From Promethearchaeati archaeon (GTDB lineage: Archaea > Asgardarchaeota > Heimdallarchaeia > Heimdallarchaeales > Heimdallarchaeaceae), in NCBI GenBank assembly GCA_013166775.1, contig JABLTJ010000019.1:1-59417 (forward strand): a DNA stretch of 59,417 nt, given 5' to 3'. Shown one piece after another: positions 9,313 through 16,920 of the stretch. The position numbers and the translations under genes were made by a program. Each line of letters opens with the position of its first letter. The stretch's first letter is position 1. The notes under the pieces are model-generated. The model did no database searches. It was not told where the DNA came from and saw only the letters and a list, made by a program, of their open reading frames with translations.

Positions 9313-10398
9313 ATGAACCCAAACTTCAAACTTCTTCAGTTTTTGCAAAAAAAACCAACAGCAAATTTTACGCAAATAGCTGAAGCTCTTGAAGTTACTG
9401 ATAAAACAGCTAAAGCGCATTATGATTTTCTTCTTAATGAAGAGTATATTGGAGGAGTAAGGGCAAAATATATTCCAGAAAGTATAGGTCTTGAAACAAA
9501 TACCTACCTTTTATCTCTACCAGATTTGAAGAGAGTAGAGCTTATAGAAGATTTAGCAGAGTTTCACAACTTTACAACTTTTCGAAACAGAATTATGGGG
9601 AATATCCAAGGATTATTAATACAGTTTGATGTTCCGGTCTATTCTGAGAAATTTCTAGAGGAACTATTTATCAAATTAGAAGAAATGAGTATTGTAGAAT
9701 CTTATGAAAAAATCCCTTCTCTTGGGATTAGACTAAGCACTAGTCCTGAATTTGAATATTTTAATGATAAAACAAGTGAATGGACTTGGGATTTCAAAGG
9801 ATGGAGCAAGAGATATAGAAATACTCCTTCAGAATTACCTTCAAAACTACCAAAAATCGTAGATGTAAAGAAAAAACTGAAATTGTTAGATATCAAACTT
9901 CTTACTGAAATAACTAAGGGTTCCAAATATCATCATAAGCAAATTGATTTTGCAAGAAGATTCAATGTTACACCTGTGCAAGTGACTAGACGGTTGAATT
10001 TTCTTAATATGTATGTTGTCAATTATAGGGTTTTATATGCTCGAGCAAAGATTCAAACAGTTGATTTAGTTTTATTCAGAGGAAAATGTTCTGAGGAGAG
10101 AAAAAATAAACTGTATAATCTAATTAAAAAATACCCAATTCCTTTTGATACAGGTTTTGAACTCCTTCGAGATGGTTTCTTATGGAGAATGAATATTCCT
10201 CCAGCATTTACGTCTTTGTTTAGTAATTTTCTGTGGGAAATTTGTTCCCGGGTAAACTTCTACAGATTTGATCATGCAAAGAGTAAATTATACTATTTTT
10301 ACGACCAAAATTTTGATTATGTATCTAGAGAGTGGAGAGCTACAAGAAAGGAAATGTATGAAGAACCATTAGACTGGATAAAAGGAGAAAAAATTTAG
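9313..10398 (+). CDS. Large two-part HTH regulator, cassette 1
   Basis: The 361-residue protein begins with a winged-helix/Lrp-like HTH (LLQFLQ, FTQIAEALEV, KTAKAHYDFL). A RAM-like alpha/beta domain follows around residues 65-135 (TTFRNRIMGNIQG then FDVP). A second HTH-like segment is near 195-240 (DFARRFNVTPVQVTRRLNFL), and a second alpha/beta domain reaches to about 335. The layout is thus a tandem of HTH plus sensor domain in one chain. The protein at 48371 shares the order and landmarks, including PES..LE, RNRI.G and FD(V/I)P. It probably controls its own cassette and the divergent metallopeptidase. No signal peptide or membrane segment is visible. Confidence 0.75.
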   Translation: MNPNFKLLQFLQKKPTANFTQIAEALEVTDKTAKAHYDFLLNEEYIGGVRAKYIPESIGLETNTYLLSLPDLKRVELIEDLAEFHNFTTFRNRIMGNIQGLLIQFDVPVYSEKFLEELFIKLEEMSIVESYEKIPSLGIRLSTSPEFEYFNDKTSEWTWDFKGWSKRYRNTPSELPSKLPKIVDVKKKLKLLDIKLLTEITKGSKYHHKQIDFARRFNVTPVQVTRRLNFLNMYVVNYRVLYARAKIQTVDLVLFRGKCSEERKNKLYNLIKKYPIPFDTGFELLRDGFLWRMNIPPAFTSLFSNFLWEICSRVNFYRFDHAKSKLYYFYDQNFDYVSREWRATRKEMYEEPLDWIKGEKI

Positions 10399-10552
10399 GC
10401 TATCTTGCCAATATACAAACCCATTGATTATTACACTGCTATCAGTAAATATTGGGATAGAATGTATAAAAAAATATTTCTTCAAATTAACGGCTTGATA
10501 CTTTAAGTGATCGTTATACAATTTTACCTTAGAGTAAAAAAATAAGTTCTCT

Positions 10553-10891
10553 TTACGATTTCACAGGAAATGTTCTGAGTTTGTAAATAGTCTCATCTCC
10601 CTTAGCCCAATTCTTCAAATTCGCTAACCTTTCACCATTATCACCATGTTCAGGGTGATCAAATGCTTGTTGGAGTTCAGTACAGGGGAGATCCGAGCAG
10701 AAACCGCAATGAAGAAATCTTTTATCTATACAGCATTTTGCTACCCCGCATTCTCCATAGAACATTTCACTTTTGCTTAATTGACATCCAGGACAGTTTG
10801 TTTTCTCCTTCCATTCGCATATCCCGCAGTACGCACCGCACATACCTATTAGATCTTTGTCCATTAATCTCATCCATTCTAGATTTTTCAT
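10553..10891 (-). CDS. Cysteine-rich DUF3795 protein
   Basis: This 112-residue protein has ten or more Cys, arranged as CGAYCGICEWK..CPGC, then CGVAKCCIDK and HCGFCSDLPC. That is the pattern of DUF3795, which is thought to bind zinc or an Fe-S cluster. The function of the family is unknown. Met7 (10873) and Met10 (10864) are alternative starts that would place the first Cys pair closer to the N-terminus, as in most members. A second DUF3795 member lies at 55385. The gene stands alone, with the degraded esterase upstream on the same strand. Confidence 0.82.
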   Translation of the reverse strand: MKNLEWMRLMDKDLIGMCGAYCGICEWKEKTNCPGCQLSKSEMFYGECGVAKCCIDKRFLHCGFCSDLPCTELQQAFDHPEHGDNGERLANLKNWAKGDETIYKLRTFPVKS

Positions 10892-10914
10892 CTATTAAAT
10901 ATGCTTAAAATCTT

Positions 10915-11375
10915 TATTTCGTGATAAAAAAATAAACAGGGATAATATAAGGATATTCATTTTCATTCGTGCCAGCGATAATCTCAAAATCCTTCGCAAT
11001 CCCTTTTTGAACTGCTTCATAAAAATGCATAGGTAACACATCACCATCAACATAGGGGGGATAATGTTCTGCCAATGAGAATCCTCATTTTGATTTTTCG
11101 AATGTTTCAACAAGATCCCTTGAATGAATTTTACGAGTAGCATCCATATTACCATATTCAATCCCAACGGCTGAAAAAATTTTTATTGAATTCTTCCCCA
11201 TTATCTGGCTTATGATCATAAAGTGTCGCAACATTGCTTTCAAAAATACCTTTCTTGAATAAATCTTTGGCGGTAGGCATAATCATTAAACATGAAACGG
11301 ACAACCTTCTGGCACTCTGACTGAAAACTGTTATGTTCTCATAATCACCACCAAAATATTCTATTTGTATAGGTT
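10915..11375 (-). pseudogene. Carboxylesterase type B fragment, frameshifted
   Basis: On the minus strand IEYFGGDYENITVFSQSARR, then VSCLMIMPTAKDLFKKGIFES, match the nucleophile-elbow region of type B carboxylesterases. The catalytic GESAG has become SQSAR and the frame closes in a stop. A later frame reads PPYVDGDVLPMHFYEA, then KDFEIIAGTNENEY, the family's C-terminal DG..LP and GTN.DE landmarks. The N-terminal third and the C-terminal end are missing. At least one frame change and one stop separate the pieces. This is a decayed gene, not an assembly slip. Confidence 0.75.
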
Positions 11376-11504
11376 TGATTATTAAGAGACGCAGTGAAAA
11401 GGAAATTACAGATATTGACGAATTATCTGCATTATTGGTGAGTGAAAAAGTATGTAGAATCACTATAAATGATGAAAAATATATTTTTTTTACTTTGCAA
11501 TTGG

Positions 11505-12353
11505 TCACCCATCCAGTTTTTCTTTTACTACATCATATGTCCTTCTGATGGATGATTTTACCAATTCATCAAAACCTTCAATGTCCATTGATTTTAGTAC
11601 AGGAAAATCTTTTCTAGTATCAAGTTCCTCCTTTAGATAACCATTTTCAATGTACTTCTTCATCCAATTTATACATCTCTCAAAATAGTTGATTTGATTT
11701 AGAATCTCACCTTTATCAGTAATTTCACCATGTCCTGGTATAATCTTTTTTGGGGATAAATCCAACATATTCTGATAAACTTCCAACCACGTAAAGATAT
11801 CCGCGTTTGGATCTCCAAAAAAAGGTGTCATTCCACTGAAGAGCAGATCACCTGTAATGAGAATTTTCTCTTCGGGAATAAAGATGTAACTGTTACCAGC
11901 AGAATGACCATCACCTTGATAAATTTCTATGGTTATTTTTTCATCAGTAATCTGGTATTCCCTCTCGAAGGTTATGTTCGGAAAAACAATTCTAAAATCA
12001 GCGAAAGTTTCCGGTTCTTCTTCCTTCATTTTAGCAATGTTTTCATCTGTCCAGTAAGTTGTCATGTAACTTTTCATATCTTCAAGAGTTGCTTTGGAAG
12101 ATATAATTTCACAGTCTTTAAATGCTTGATTTCCAAAGACATGATCCCAATGCTGATGCGTCAGAATCAACTGTTTAGCTGGAAGTTTAAACTGTTTCTC
12201 TGCTTCTAACCTCACATTTTTAGCTGTTATGGGTTCTCTTCCTGAATCTATAAACACGAGTTTATTTTTCAGTTTGATAATTGAAATATGTCCTTCGTAA
12301 ATAGGAGTACAATAATCCCAAACAGAATCTGAAATCTGATCTAGCTTAATCAT
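11505..12353 (-). CDS. Metallo-beta-lactamase-fold hydrolase (1)
   Basis: The 282-residue protein has the MBL zinc motif THQHWDH (H66, H68, D70, H71), a GHS at the third site, TGDLLF for the bridging Asp and PGHG for the last His. Family members hydrolyse thioesters, lactones, nucleotides or beta-lactams; the substrate here is not readable. It resembles the protein at 14724 over its whole length, with the same N-terminal SDSVW/SNSVW, a middle DENI segment and the C-terminal RT.DVV.EKL. The neighbour at 12418 is a more distant MBL member on the same strand, 64 bases away. Confidence 0.9.
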   Translation of the reverse strand: MIKLDQISDSVWDYCTPIYEGHISIIKLKNKLVFIDSGREPITAKNVRLEAEKQFKLPAKQLILTHQHWDHVFGNQAFKDCEIISSKATLEDMKSYMTTYWTDENIAKMKEEEPETFADFRIVFPNITFEREYQITDEKITIEIYQGDGHSAGNSYIFIPEEKILITGDLLFSGMTPFFGDPNADIFTWLEVYQNMLDLSPKKIIPGHGEITDKGEILNQINYFERCINWMKKYIENGYLKEELDTRKDFPVLKSMDIEGFDELVKSSIRRTYDVVKEKLDG

Positions 12354-12417
12354 TTTAACGTTTTTAATTAGGATTTTAATCTTTTAAAAGTATCTCACTA
12401 GAGATTGAAATTTCTCA

Positions 12418-13272
12418 TTATTTGGAATAATGATTGAATAAGAACTCCAAAGCTGTAGGAATCTGCCAATCAATTGCAGGTTCATAAGGATAATCTGGGA
12501 CTTCAACTTCTTCAGGTTTCTTTCCTTCAGAAATTGCTTTCAGAACTGTTTTCTTTAGCTCCTTCATGAACTCTAATTGTTCCTTTACATACTCCTTACT
12601 AACTATAGGACCATGACCAGGGATTATTTTTTCAACATCAAGTTTTAGTATTTCTTCAAATGATTCTATCCATTTATCAGGATTACCAGTGGGGTCGCTC
12701 ATGAATATCCAGTATCCTGCACCTATCTCATCTCCAATGAAGAGAGTTTTATCTTTTGGAAAGTAAGCATAGGTAGAACAGGAAGAGTGTCCGCCTGAAT
12801 TTACAAACTCAATGTATAAATCACCATCTTCAAGTAGATACTCATTTTCAAATTCTTTTTGTGGAATAGTAATTTCAATCTCTTCAATAAAATCAGCTAA
12901 TTCAGGTTGTTCTTTCTTCCAATCATCAAATGCTTCTTTCTCCCATGAATCCGCTAACTTTCCTTTCATGTTTTCAACAAGTGCTTTAGAACCTATAACT
13001 TCTAAATCTTTGAAAGCAGACATACCGAAAACATGATCTCCATGCATATGGGTTAGAAAGAGATATTTAATCGGTAACTCGTATTTTTCCTCTATTCTTT
13101 TTCGAAAATCCATTGCTTGTCTTGGATAAGAAAGAGAATCGATTATTACTATGTAATTATTCAGAATGATAGCACCAGCATTAAGATTATAATAATCTTT
13201 CCAGGTTGTATAAACAGTGTTGGGTGCTAATTCCTTTATTTCGAATGGAATACCTATCTTAGATTCATTCAT
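12418..13272 (-). CDS. Metallo-beta-lactamase-fold hydrolase (2)
   Basis: This MBL-fold protein has THMHGDH (H75, H77, D79 and H80 counted from Met at 13272), GGHSSCS, IGDEIG and PGHGPIV, so all zinc ligands are present. The helical insert between the first and third motifs (EKEAFDDWKKEQPELADF) is similar in position to those of the other MBL proteins in this window. ATG 13272 is chosen over a GTG at 13299, which would add nine residues with no homology. It is the upstream member of a two-gene MBL pair and is divergent from the flavodoxin. The substrate is unknown. Confidence 0.88.
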   Translation of the reverse strand: MNESKIGIPFEIKELAPNTVYTTWKDYYNLNAGAIILNNYIVIIDSLSYPRQAMDFRKRIEEKYELPIKYLFLTHMHGDHVFGMSAFKDLEVIGSKALVENMKGKLADSWEKEAFDDWKKEQPELADFIEEIEITIPQKEFENEYLLEDGDLYIEFVNSGGHSSCSTYAYFPKDKTLFIGDEIGAGYWIFMSDPTGNPDKWIESFEEILKLDVEKIIPGHGPIVSKEYVKEQLEFMKELKKTVLKAISEGKKPEEVEVPDYPYEPAIDWQIPTALEFLFNHYSK

Positions 13273-13495
13273 ATTAATCGTCTTAAAAGAAGTAAACACA
13301 CTAAATAATTTTCTCCTTATAGTTGTAAAGAAAAAAAGAGTGAAGAAGTTAAAGATATTATATGTTCAGATTATTTATTCTGAAAACTCCTCATCATTAA
13401 TCCGAAGGATTTCAATATGAGTACTTATTATTGTTTATTGAATAGTCTTAAATACGATCTTAATCCCAATCTTGATATCAGATATTGGTGAAAAA

Positions 13496-13984
13496 ATGAG
13501 TAAAACATTGATTGTATATGGAACAAGATTCGGAGCTACTGAAAAATCCTCTGAAGTAATTGCTAGTGTTCTAAGAGAAAAATTCAATCATGAAGTTGAT
13601 GTAATTAAACTCTCCAGCCAATCAGGAGATATTGATTACACAGATTATGATAATGTTATAATAGGCTCAAGTTTAGCAATGTTTAGCTGGACAAAGAGAC
13701 CCAAGAAATTTCTAAAAAACGATTTTGGTGAAAAGAAAATTTTTGTTTTCATTTCATCAGCAGCTCTTACTTACCAAGCAAAATTAGATGGTAACATGGA
13801 GAAATATGAAAAATGGAAAAATAGATTCCTAGATAATGTAGTTAAGAAAAGAATGAAAGTCAAACCCGTTTCTACTATGGTTCTTGGTGGTTGGATTAAG
13901 AATAATAAGGGAGGATATGACTTAAATAATTGGAATGAAGAAGATGCTATAAATTGGGCCGAAGAAATAGGTCAAAATACATAA
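13496..13984 (+). CDS. Flavodoxin-domain protein (HemG/Flavodoxin_5-like)
   Basis: This 162-residue cytoplasmic protein begins SKTLIVYGTRFGAT, the FMN phosphate-binding loop T/S-x-T/R-G-x-T of flavodoxins. It continues with DVIKLS, VIIGSSLAMFSW and FVFISSAALTY, which match the aromatic FMN-binding loops. The closest family is the short flavodoxin-like group that includes menaquinone-dependent protoporphyrinogen oxidase. It may be an electron carrier or quinone-linked reductase. The start is ATG 13496 with GGTG seven bases before it; an upstream in-frame ATG at 13472 lacks homology. The small membrane protein gene follows after 25 bases and is probably cotranscribed. Confidence 0.88.
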   Translation: MSKTLIVYGTRFGATEKSSEVIASVLREKFNHEVDVIKLSSQSGDIDYTDYDNVIIGSSLAMFSWTKRPKKFLKNDFGEKKIFVFISSAALTYQAKLDGNMEKYEKWKNRFLDNVVKKRMKVKPVSTMVLGGWIKNNKGGYDLNNWNEEDAINWAEEIGQNT

Positions 13985-14009
13985 CTAAAAACTAATATTT
14001 AACTATATT

Positions 14010-14396
14010 ATGGAGCAGTTCATGCTTCTTTCATTAGTAAGTGGAATTTATTCATTAATTATAGGTGTAGGAATAATTGGTCTTTGGTTGATGTTAATTT
14101 TAACTAAACAAGTTCCAGAAATTAAAAGTGAACCTATAGCAATTGGTTTTCATATTGTTGTTGAAAATATCATGGGAATTCTGTCTGTACTAAGTGGAAT
14201 AATGTTTCTTCTAAATATAACAGGGGGATCTTTAATGTTTATTTTAACATCAGGATTAGTGATTTATGCAGTAATTAATTCGGCAGGTTATTATGGACAA
14301 AAGAAACAATGGTCTTTCGTTTGTATGTTTGGAGCAATACTAGTCACATCAATTACCTTAGTGATTTTTCATATCTTAGATTTCTTCATAGCTTAG
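14010..14396 (+). CDS. Four-helix membrane protein, copy A
   Basis: The 128-residue protein has four hydrophobic segments, at about 7-30, 47-70, 72-92 and 102-125. A conserved loop KQVPEIK lies after the first helix and GYYGQKKQWSF before the last. The gene at 46124 encodes a clear paralog with the same loops (KQVPEIK and GYYGQKKEWSF). I do not recognise the family. In both places a convergent MBL-fold gene follows downstream. This copy follows the flavodoxin by 25 bases. It has no charged residues suited to catalysis, so a small membrane accessory or sensor role is possible. Confidence 0.75.
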   Translation: MEQFMLLSLVSGIYSLIIGVGIIGLWLMLILTKQVPEIKSEPIAIGFHIVVENIMGILSVLSGIMFLLNITGGSLMFILTSGLVIYAVINSAGYYGQKKQWSFVCMFGAILVTSITLVIFHILDFFIA

Positions 14397-14451
14397 AAAA
14401 TTGTTTTTTCTCACAAGATTTTAAAATATTAAATGAGATAATCATATTTAG

Positions 14452-14714
14452 GTGAAAAATCTGAAAAAAGAGAAAGTTGGAGAAGTTTTCACATTTTTTG
14501 TTAAGCTTAGTGCTGCGGCTTTAAATATAACTGGAAAGATCAGCGTAGGAGATAAATAATTAATTCAGAAGCTATTACAAATTTTAAGACTGTTGTGAAA
14601 TCTATGCAAATTGAAGGAGAGAAAATGGAATCTGTAAAGAAAGGACAACAGGTAGGAATCAAAGTTACTGATAGGATTAGACAAAATGATAAAATTTTCA
14701 AAATAATTGAGTAA
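14452..14714 (+). pseudogene. Elongation-factor-like (EF-Tu domain 2-like) small protein, disrupted
   Basis: From GTG 14452 the frame reads VKNLKKEKVGEVF, then AALNITGKISVGDK, and stops at TAA 14557. A shifted frame continues AITNFKTVVKSMQIEG, then QQVGIKVTDRIRQNDKIFKI, to TAA 14712. Joined, this is the complete short archaeal translation-elongation-factor-like protein (about 85 residues), a beta-barrel resembling domain 2 of EF-Tu. It now carries one stop and one frameshift. It sits between the four-helix protein and the third MBL gene. Confidence 0.75.
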
Positions 14715-14723
14715 GTAAGATAC

Positions 14724-15563
14724 TCACTCTTCCGATAACTTCTCAAAAACCACATCGAATGTTCTATTTTTGGATCTGTTAAATAGCATCTCAAAATTAT
14801 CATAAGGTTCGAAGTCAAGAATTGGAAAATCTTTCATTTCTTCTAGATTTTCTTTTTTTCCTCCTTCTTCGATGTAAGATTCCATCCATGAAACTACTTT
14901 TTCCATGTAATCTAATTGTAATTTCATTTCTTCAATCTTAGAAATAGGGCCATGACCTGGAATAATTACTTTGGGAGATAGAGAAATCATTTCTTTATAT
15001 GCTTCAATCCATTTATATGGATCTGTAGTATCATCTCCAAAATAAGGAATTTCTTCTGCAAATAACAAATCTCCAGCGATTAGAATTTCTTCTTCAGGTA
15101 TGTAGATATAACTACTTCCTTGTGTGTGTCCATCAGTTTGAATAATGTTTAATGTTAAATTTTCATTATAAATTACATACTCTCCCTCAAATGTCTTGTT
15201 TGGAAAAACGAATTTAAGATCTCCAAAATCTTCTGGTTCTTTGTTTCTTAAACTATCAATGTTCTCATCTCTCCAATATGATTTTAAAATTTCTAGAATT
15301 GGTTGAGAACAGATAATTTCACAATCATCAAAAAACTGGTTACCAAGAACATGATCCCCATGATGATGAGTTATAATAAGTTGCTTAACGGGTAATCCAG
15401 TTATCTTTTCTGCTTGTTCTCTAGCTTTTTTAATCACTTTGGGAAAGTAACCGGAATCAATGAATACAATACTATCTTTTAATTTTACAAAAGCTACATG
15501 ACCGAAAGTTTCTCTTTCAACATGAGCCCAAACTGAATTTGATACTTGTTCAAATTTAACCAT
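14724..15563 (-). CDS. Metallo-beta-lactamase-fold hydrolase (3)
   Basis: All MBL ligands are present: THHHGDH, a DGHTQGS third site, AGDLLF and PGHGPIS. The N-terminus (VKFEQVSNSVWAHVE) and C-terminus (NRTFDVVFEKL) align with the protein at 11505, so the two are close paralogs from a local duplication. The start is placed at ATG 15563, three codons inside the longest frame, to match the paralog. The gene is convergent with the elongation-factor-like pseudogene, leaving nine bases between stops. The substrate is unknown. Confidence 0.9.
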   Translation of the reverse strand: MVKFEQVSNSVWAHVERETFGHVAFVKLKDSIVFIDSGYFPKVIKKAREQAEKITGLPVKQLIITHHHGDHVLGNQFFDDCEIICSQPILEILKSYWRDENIDSLRNKEPEDFGDLKFVFPNKTFEGEYVIYNENLTLNIIQTDGHTQGSSYIYIPEEEILIAGDLLFAEEIPYFGDDTTDPYKWIEAYKEMISLSPKVIIPGHGPISKIEEMKLQLDYMEKVVSWMESYIEEGGKKENLEEMKDFPILDFEPYDNFEMLFNRSKNRTFDVVFEKLSEE

Positions 15564-15620
15564 ACTAATCACAGATAATTCTCTAAAGAACTTATATAGA
15601 TTTGGAGGAGATAAGAGATA

Positions 15621-16049
15621 TTAAGATATACTCTCTTTTTCTTCTTTTCTCCTTCTTGCGAGGAATATATCGGCTATGATAAGAGAAGTAATTACAACAG
15701 GAATTGCAATTCCTATTGTTATGTACAATGCTATGTAATTGATTGGACTTCTTACATAGAAACCAGAAAATATAATCATGTATGTACTAAGTCCAATTGC
15801 TAGAAGATAGAGAATTCTCACAAACATTGTTATTGCAAAATCATCTTTCTTTTTTGTTAATTGCATAAAACCGAATCCAATTATTGCTACATTAAGAAAA
15901 CCACAAGCAATAGCAATAATACCAGCTGAAAGAAGAGGAGTATCTGCAAAGAATAAAGATACAATAAAAGCTAAGACACCAACTAAAATCATTCCAACAG
16001 AAACATAGAAATATAGTTTCAATTCTTCTGGAACGTGAATAGAAGTCAT
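15621..16049 (-). CDS. Four-helix membrane protein of unknown function
   Basis: The 142-residue protein has four predicted membrane helices, at about 12-34, 40-64, 74-96 and 104-128. It ends in a basic tail (ARRRKEEKE) that should lie in the cytoplasm. No family is recognised and no catalytic residues are evident. It is 57 bases upstream of MBL gene 3 on the same strand and could share its transcript. A T-rich stretch precedes its start. Confidence 0.7.
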   Translation of the reverse strand: MTSIHVPEELKLYFYVSVGMILVGVLAFIVSLFFADTPLLSAGIIAIACGFLNVAIIGFGFMQLTKKKDDFAITMFVRILYLLAIGLSTYMIIFSGFYVRSPINYIALYITIGIAIPVVITSLIIADIFLARRRKEEKESIS

Positions 16050-16125
16050 TAATCTCTATGAAACTCTTATTCCTTTTAAATTCTTTTAGATATTCAGATT
16101 GATTTTTTCAACTTAAAAGAATACA

Positions 16126-16689
16126 CTATTTACTTGCTTCTAACTGGTACACCAACCATGTAAAAGCTTCTACCACTCCCTTCCCAGTTAGGGCACTACA
16201 ATCAAAAACAGCGAAGGTTCTATCTACCATATCCAGATGAAGATTCAGAAGCTGTATCATCATTGGTGCCTGAATAGCTGCTGGAAGATCTTGTTTATTT
16301 GCTAGAATTAATGCTGGAACTTTCTCTAAAAGTACATTGTTCACCACATGAACTCTAAGAATATCACGTGCTTCAGGTAATCTTTCGATATCTGCAGCGT
16401 CTATCACAAAAATCACAGCTGAACAACCAGGATAATGAATATCCCATAAAAATCTGAATTGATGTTGACCTGCTACATCAACAGTTGTAATGTCCCAGCC
16501 CTCGAAATTTATTGTATCAATATTTTGTCCAATTGTTGGTGTTAACCCTGCTTGAAAAGTGCCAGTATTAACAAATTTTGTTAGAGTTGTTTTTCCAGCT
16601 GCGTCTAGTCCCAGAATGAGTATTTTGGCTTTCTTCTCTGCGCGTAATTTTCTTATTAACCACCGAGAGAAATTAGACATAAGGCTCAT
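16126..16689 (-). CDS. Arf-family small GTPase
   Basis: The 187-residue protein has the Arf-type P-loop GLDAAGKT at 27-34, switch I with TPTIGQN near 50-56, G3 as VDVAGQ at 70-75 (usually WDVGGQ), NKQD at 131-134 and SALTGKG at 165-171. The N-terminus, MSNFSRWLIRKLRAEKK, forms a basic amphipathic helix like the Arf membrane helix, but there is no Gly2 myristoylation site. Arf proteins control membrane traffic in eukaryotes and are expanded in Asgard archaea, where their role is unknown. Met4 is an alternative start. The gene is monocistronic, with 231 bases of upstream non-coding DNA. Confidence 0.92.
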   Translation of the reverse strand: MSLMSNFSRWLIRKLRAEKKAKILILGLDAAGKTTLTKFVNTGTFQAGLTPTIGQNIDTINFEGWDITTVDVAGQHQFRFLWDIHYPGCSAVIFVIDAADIERLPEARDILRVHVVNNVLLEKVPALILANKQDLPAAIQAPMMIQLLNLHLDMVDRTFAVFDCSALTGKGVVEAFTWLVYQLEASK

Positions 16690-16920
16690 TTGAGTACTCC
16701 TGTAATTGTTGTTTCTTCCACTGGATAAATCAGTCTTCTGAATTTGTTTATATACTTTAAGCTATTGGCTTCTTTTAAGAATAGTGATACTCTAAATGCA
16801 TCTAATTGGAATCCTATTTGATGTATTCAATTCGAAATTATATTTATAAGTTCTCAAGCATAGATTTTAGTATCAAAGTGATTCACAGTTGAAAGAAAAA
16901 GAGAAAGAAGAAGTAGAAAG

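Noticed and set aside
10895..11508. Two minus-strand frames of 90 and 116 codons taken as genes
   Set aside because: Only parts of them match anything, and those parts, together with a third frame, form a decayed carboxylesterase; they are treated as one pseudogene.
11380..11510. Plus-strand frame with EKEITDIDELSALLVSEKV-like residues upstream of the broken esterase
   Set aside because: It looks protein-like and is vaguely similar to a fragment at 31680, but it has no start, runs into the MBL gene on the other strand, and cannot be assigned.
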